From: Acidobacteriota bacterium
Lineage (GTDB): Bacteria; Acidobacteriota; Terriglobia; Terriglobales; Acidobacteriaceae
Length of the DNA: 8,859 nucleotides
Assembly: GCA_021846065.1 (NCBI GenBank)
Contig: JAJZCP010000048.1
Coordinates: 1 to 8,859, forward strand
Reading direction: 5' to 3'
This document shows positions 6,949 to 8,859 of the stretch, piece by piece; positions within the stretch are counted from its first letter, which is position 1; each line of letters starts with the position of its first letter. A program made the position numbers and the translations under genes. The notes beneath the pieces are model-generated. The model did not search any database. It worked only from the letters and a program-made list of their open reading frames with translations, and had not been told where the DNA came from.

Positions 6949-8685
6949 ATGACGACTCTCGCAGAAAACACATTTTCCATCGATGACTTCATGGCCGGTG
7001 AGCGGCGGAAAGATCTGTTGCGCTTTTCGACGGCGGGCAGCGTGGACGACGGAAAATCGACGCTGATCGGACGACTGCTCTATGACACGCAATCGGTGTA
7101 CGAGGATCAGGTGCGGTCGATCGAAGGCAAGGGAACGACCGCGCCAGGGCAGATCGACTTTGCGCTGCTCACGGATGGGCTGCGCGCCGAGCGCGAGCAG
7201 GGCATCACCATCGATGTTGCGTACCGCTACTTCTCGACGGCGCGACGGAAGTTCATCATCGCCGACACACCGGGCCACGAGCAGTACACGCGCAACATGG
7301 CTACCGGCTCTTCCACCGCCGACGCCACCATCGTTCTTATCGATGCCCGCAAAGGCGTTCTGCCCCAATCCCGCCGACACGCTTATATTGCCTCGCTGCT
7401 CGGCGTCCGCCAGATGCTGGTGGCCGTCAACAAGATGGACCTCGTCGATTACAGCGAAGAGCGCTTCTGTTCCATTCAGGCGGATTTCTCGGCGCTGCTT
7501 GATCAGATTGCCGCGGACACCGGCAATCCCGTCCAACCATATTTCCTGCCCGTCAGCGCGCTGATCGGAGACAATGTCGTCCATCGCTCCGCCGCCATGG
7601 TCTGGTACACCGGCCCCTCGCTGATCGACCTGCTGGAGTCGCTGCCGGCCGCGCGTCACGACCACGCGGCTCCGCTGCGCTTCGCCGTGCAGCGCGTGCT
7701 GCGGCCCGACGCGTCTTTCCGTGGCTTCGCCGGTCAGATTGCCTCCGGCTCGGTCCGCCCGGGTGACGCCATCACTGCTCTGCCATCCGGCCGCATCGCC
7801 CGCGTGGCCCGCATCTCGACCTTCGACGGCGACCTGGACCTTGCCACAGCACCGCTTTCGGTCACCCTTGTGCTCGACCGCGAGATCGACGTCAGCCGCG
7901 GCGACCTCATCGTCTCCGCCGAGGCGCAGGCCACGGTCACCACCGACCTGGAAGCCTCGCTGGTCTGGATGGATGTTCACGATCTGATCCCCGACCGCCG
8001 TTACCTGCTCAAGCATGCCAGCCACGTCGTGCCTGCCACCATCACCTCGCTCCGGCACCGCGTCCTGCTGGACTCCGACACCCCCGCGCAATCGCTCGTG
8101 CATACCCCGGCCGCCACACTCAGCCTCAACCAGATCGGCGTCGCCGCGCTGCGCCTGCTGCGGCCCATTGCCGTCGACAGCTACCGAGACCATCGCCTTA
8201 CCGGAGCTTTCATCCTCATCGACCCGGCTACCAACGCCACCGTCGCCGCCGGCATGATCCGCTCCGCGCAACCCATCCCCGCCGCTCTTGCTGCTCACCT
8301 CCACGGTGCCAACTCCGGCCCGGTCTCCGCGCGCGAGCGCTTCCTGCGCTGGGGTCATCGCGGAGCCATCCTCACCCTCACCGGACCATCCGCTCTCGCC
8401 GACCGCGTCGAGCGCGCGCTCTTCCAGGAGGGTATGGTCACCCTCCGCCTCAACGCCCATGGCCCGGCAACCGACAGCGCTTCCGATTCGCTCGCCGCAC
8501 AAGCAGCAGCCTCCGGCCTACTTGTCCTGCTGCACGCCGAGACCGACAGCGACGCGCTCTCGGTCTCCATCGGCAACCACTCCATCACCTTCTCCGACGA
8601 AGACGCCTTCACACGCCGTCTTCACACCCTACTCGCCGACTCCGGCCTGCTCCACCAGCCACGCTCGCCCGAGTACGAAATCTGA
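6949..8685 (+). CDS. cysN: Sulfate adenylyltransferase subunit 1 (GTPase) with an extra C-terminal region
   Basis: CysN is the regulatory GTPase subunit of ATP sulfurylase; GTP hydrolysis drives APS synthesis by CysD. The 578-residue product has all GTPase motifs: G1 GSVDDGKST (30-38), G2 with Thr87 (EREQGITID), G3 DTPGH (106-110), G4 NKMD (161-164) and a G5 SAL (203-205). EF-Tu-like beta-barrel domains follow at about 240-335 and 340-440. The core resembles E. coli CysN (about 475 residues) but roughly 120 residues are added after position 455. That tail starts like an APS kinase domain (ERFLRWGHRGAILTLTG) yet has no P-loop; see the separate entry. The protein is therefore not a working CysNC bifunctional enzyme. 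It sits 2 nt after cysD, with AAGGA inside the cysD end as a rather distant ribosome-binding site, and 25 nt before cysH. Confidence 0.96.
   Translation: MTTLAENTFSIDDFMAGERRKDLLRFSTAGSVDDGKSTLIGRLLYDTQSVYEDQVRSIEGKGTTAPGQIDFALLTDGLRAEREQGITIDVAYRYFSTARRKFIIADTPGHEQYTRNMATGSSTADATIVLIDARKGVLPQSRRHAYIASLLGVRQMLVAVNKMDLVDYSEERFCSIQADFSALLDQIAADTGNPVQPYFLPVSALIGDNVVHRSAAMVWYTGPSLIDLLESLPAARHDHAAPLRFAVQRVLRPDASFRGFAGQIASGSVRPGDAITALPSGRIARVARISTFDGDLDLATAPLSVTLVLDREIDVSRGDLIVSAEAQATVTTDLEASLVWMDVHDLIPDRRYLLKHASHVVPATITSLRHRVLLDSDTPAQSLVHTPAATLSLNQIGVAALRLLRPIAVDSYRDHRLTGAFILIDPATNATVAAGMIRSAQPIPAALAAHLHGANSGPVSARERFLRWGHRGAILTLTGPSALADRVERALFQEGMVTLRLNAHGPATDSASDSLAAQAAASGLLVLLHAETDSDALSVSIGNHSITFSDEDAFTRRLHTLLADSGLLHQPRSPEYEI
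8353..8685 (+). other. Degenerate APS-kinase-like (CysC) domain at the C-terminus of CysN
   Basis: Residues 469-500 of CysN read GHRGAILTLTGPSALADRVE and then RALFQEGMVTLRL. In fused CysNC proteins the matching place has a Gly-His-x-Gly lead-in, a beta-strand ending in TGLSGAGKST, a helix with Ala and Glu, then Arg-x-Leu-Phe-x-x-Gly. Here the TG start, the helix and the LFQEG turn are retained, but the Gly-x-x-Gly-x-Gly-Lys-Ser/Thr nucleotide loop is missing. The following DGDNxR-type motif is not visible either; the chain continues as low-complexity Ala/Ser-rich sequence and a short beta-like segment. The family assignment comes from remembered consensus, not an alignment. It may be a structural relic or a regulatory tail. 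Confidence 0.5.
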
Positions 8686-8710
8686 CCACTTGCATCCGGA
8701 GATTCTCTTC

Positions 8711-8859
8711 ATGACTGTCGAACATTCTTCTAATTCCGCCGCAGTTCCCGCCGAGATACTCGACTCACTCAACCCGCGGCTGGAGCGCCTCCGCGCGACC
8801 CTCCGCCAGCACCTTACGCCTTCGTCCGAAGGCGTCTGCCTCACGTGCAGCTTCCAGGC
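8711..8859 (+). CDS. cysH: APS/PAPS reductase, N-terminal part (cut by the window end)
   Basis: The frame starts at ATG 8711 with GGAGA at 8698-8702, 8 nt upstream, and is still open at the right edge after 49 codons. The N-terminal region (NPRLERLRATLRQHLTP) is helical, and the last residues visible, GVCLTCSFQ with an incomplete Ala codon, match the start of the nucleotide-binding strand of the CysH family, where a Ser-Phe-x-Ala-Glu sequence is usual. CysH reduces APS or PAPS to sulfite with thioredoxin or glutaredoxin as donor. The SFQA form leans towards APS reductases, but the deciding Cys pairs that bind the iron-sulfur cluster lie outside the window. It lies 25 nt after cysN in the same direction, which fits the third gene of a sulfate-assimilation operon. 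Confidence 0.8.
   Translation, partial: MTVEHSSNSAAVPAEILDSLNPRLERLRATLRQHLTPSSEGVCLTCSFQ

Noticed and set aside
6943..8502. A 519-codon open frame on the minus strand opposite cysN
   Set aside because: Gly/Asp/Arg-rich composition, no domain, and fully antisense to a clear GTPase gene.

Overview
The window reads as chromosomal DNA from a GC-rich, Gram-negative-type bacterium. Codon style, the secreted GH38 enzyme and the PAS-GAF-HD-GYP protein would fit an Acidobacteriaceae-like soil acidobacterium. That placement is an inference from general character; there is no marker gene or database match behind it. No mobile elements, CRISPR arrays, tRNAs or rRNAs were seen.

Layout. (1) Positions 1-508: the left edge carries what may be the Ser/Pro/Ala/Gln-rich C-terminal tail of a plus-strand gene (stop at 273-275). 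Facing it on the minus strand are a rho-independent terminator (140-174) and a 36-residue single-span membrane protein (326-436). (2) Positions 509-5615, minus strand: a large exported family GH38 alpha-mannosidase (509-3943), with a cytoplasmic PAS-GAF-HD-GYP cyclic-di-GMP phosphodiesterase (4056-5615) upstream of it. (3) Positions 5619-5989: an AT-rich divergent intergenic region with a hairpin, an imperfect palindrome and three CCCTATA boxes. (4) Positions 5990 to the right edge, plus strand: a tightly packed sulfate-assimilation operon, cysD (5990-6946), cysN (6949-8685) and the start of cysH (8711 onward, cut by the window end).

How the genes work together. CysD and CysN form ATP sulfurylase, which makes adenosine 5'-phosphosulfate (APS) at the cost of GTP hydrolysis. 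The next gene is a CysH-type reductase whose visible motif resembles that family. The most interesting point is the C-terminus of CysN. After the normal GTPase and EF-Tu-like domains it carries about 120 extra residues that line up with the start of an APS kinase (CysC) domain, but the kinase P-loop is gone. This looks like a decayed CysN-CysC fusion. It would make sense if CysH here reduces APS directly, so that PAPS is not needed.

The mannosidase and the HD-GYP protein are on the same strand 112 bp apart. Nothing in the sequence shows they share a pathway. I found no clearly new multi-gene system. The remaining points of interest are the degenerate kinase tail, the unlisted small membrane protein and the cys leader structures.
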